From positions 1-6,546 of the forward strand of contig DDJH01000164.1 of assembly GCA_002338895.1 (NCBI GenBank): a DNA stretch of 6,546 nucleotides. The letters run 5' to 3'. The notes beneath the pieces are model-generated. The model worked only from the letters and a program-made list of their open reading frames with translations, did not search any database and was not told where the DNA came from. The stretch is from Lentisphaeria bacterium UBA1829. Lineage in GTDB: Bacteria > Verrucomicrobiota > Lentisphaeria > Victivallales > UBA1829. The position numbers and the translations under genes were made by a program. Of the stretch, positions 6,530 to 6,546 are shown piece after piece; position 1 is the first letter of the stretch; each line of letters begins with the position of its first letter.

Positions 6530-6546
6530 CTTATTCAACAACTTAA

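Larger units (their letters stand above)
6284..6546. other. AT-rich region upstream of the glutaminase A-like gene
   Basis: This 263-base stretch holds the ribosome binding site and promoter described separately. By hand count, 6301-6546 is about 35 % GC, much lower than the genes. It contains a purine run at 6336-6365, an imperfect direct repeat TTTCGGTTCTTC (6424-6435) / TTTCGGTCTTC (6463-6473), and CAACAAC twice (6521-6527, 6536-6542). A TTGACA at 6382-6387 on the plus strand has no good -10 partner. The only reading frames are short and doubtful. Confidence 0.6.

Overview
The window looks like a carbohydrate-degradation neighbourhood from a moderately GC-rich, probably gut-associated bacterium. 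It carries three large genes, densely coded, with GC content around 60 % at the left and nearer 55 % in the right-hand gene. A large multidomain glycosidase-like protein with a C-terminal CBM9-like domain, an FAD-dependent oxidoreductase of the FAD_oxidored type, and a DUF4964/DUF5127/DUF4965 'glutaminase A' protein in close proximity recall Lentisphaerae/Verrucomicrobiota (Victivallis-like) or Planctomycetes genomes. That assignment is inference from gene content; the window has no rRNA or other marker gene.

Layout. Positions 2-2494 (+) hold the 3' part of a glycosidase-like gene whose start lies left of the window. Positions 2495-2810 form a structured 316-base gap with a strong hairpin, a candidate extended -10 promoter, two further inverted repeats and a cryptic 20-codon Cys-rich reading frame. 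Positions 2811-4082 (+) encode the FAD-dependent oxidoreductase. Positions 4083-4261 separate two convergent genes and contain a perfect 11-bp stem-loop that may act as a terminator. Positions 4262-6283 (-) encode the glutaminase A-like six-hairpin protein, with a clear Shine-Dalgarno site and an extended TATAAT promoter just upstream. Positions 6284-6546 are AT-rich (about 35 % GC by hand count from 6301) and hold that promoter plus only a doubtful small reading frame.

How the genes may work together (inference): the first protein would cleave a glycan or glycoside, the second would perform an FAD-dependent oxidation or reduction on a released small molecule, and the third would be a cytoplasmic (alpha/alpha)6-barrel enzyme acting on a glycoside or amide. 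Genes 1 and 2 point the same way but are separated by a long gap with its own promoter candidate, so they need not be one operon. Gene 3 is convergent and separately controlled. No substrate can be read from the sequence. No mobile element, CRISPR array, tRNA or rRNA was seen. The best candidates for new biology are the unassigned chemistry of the two enzyme families and the structured gap with its Cys-rich mini-frame.
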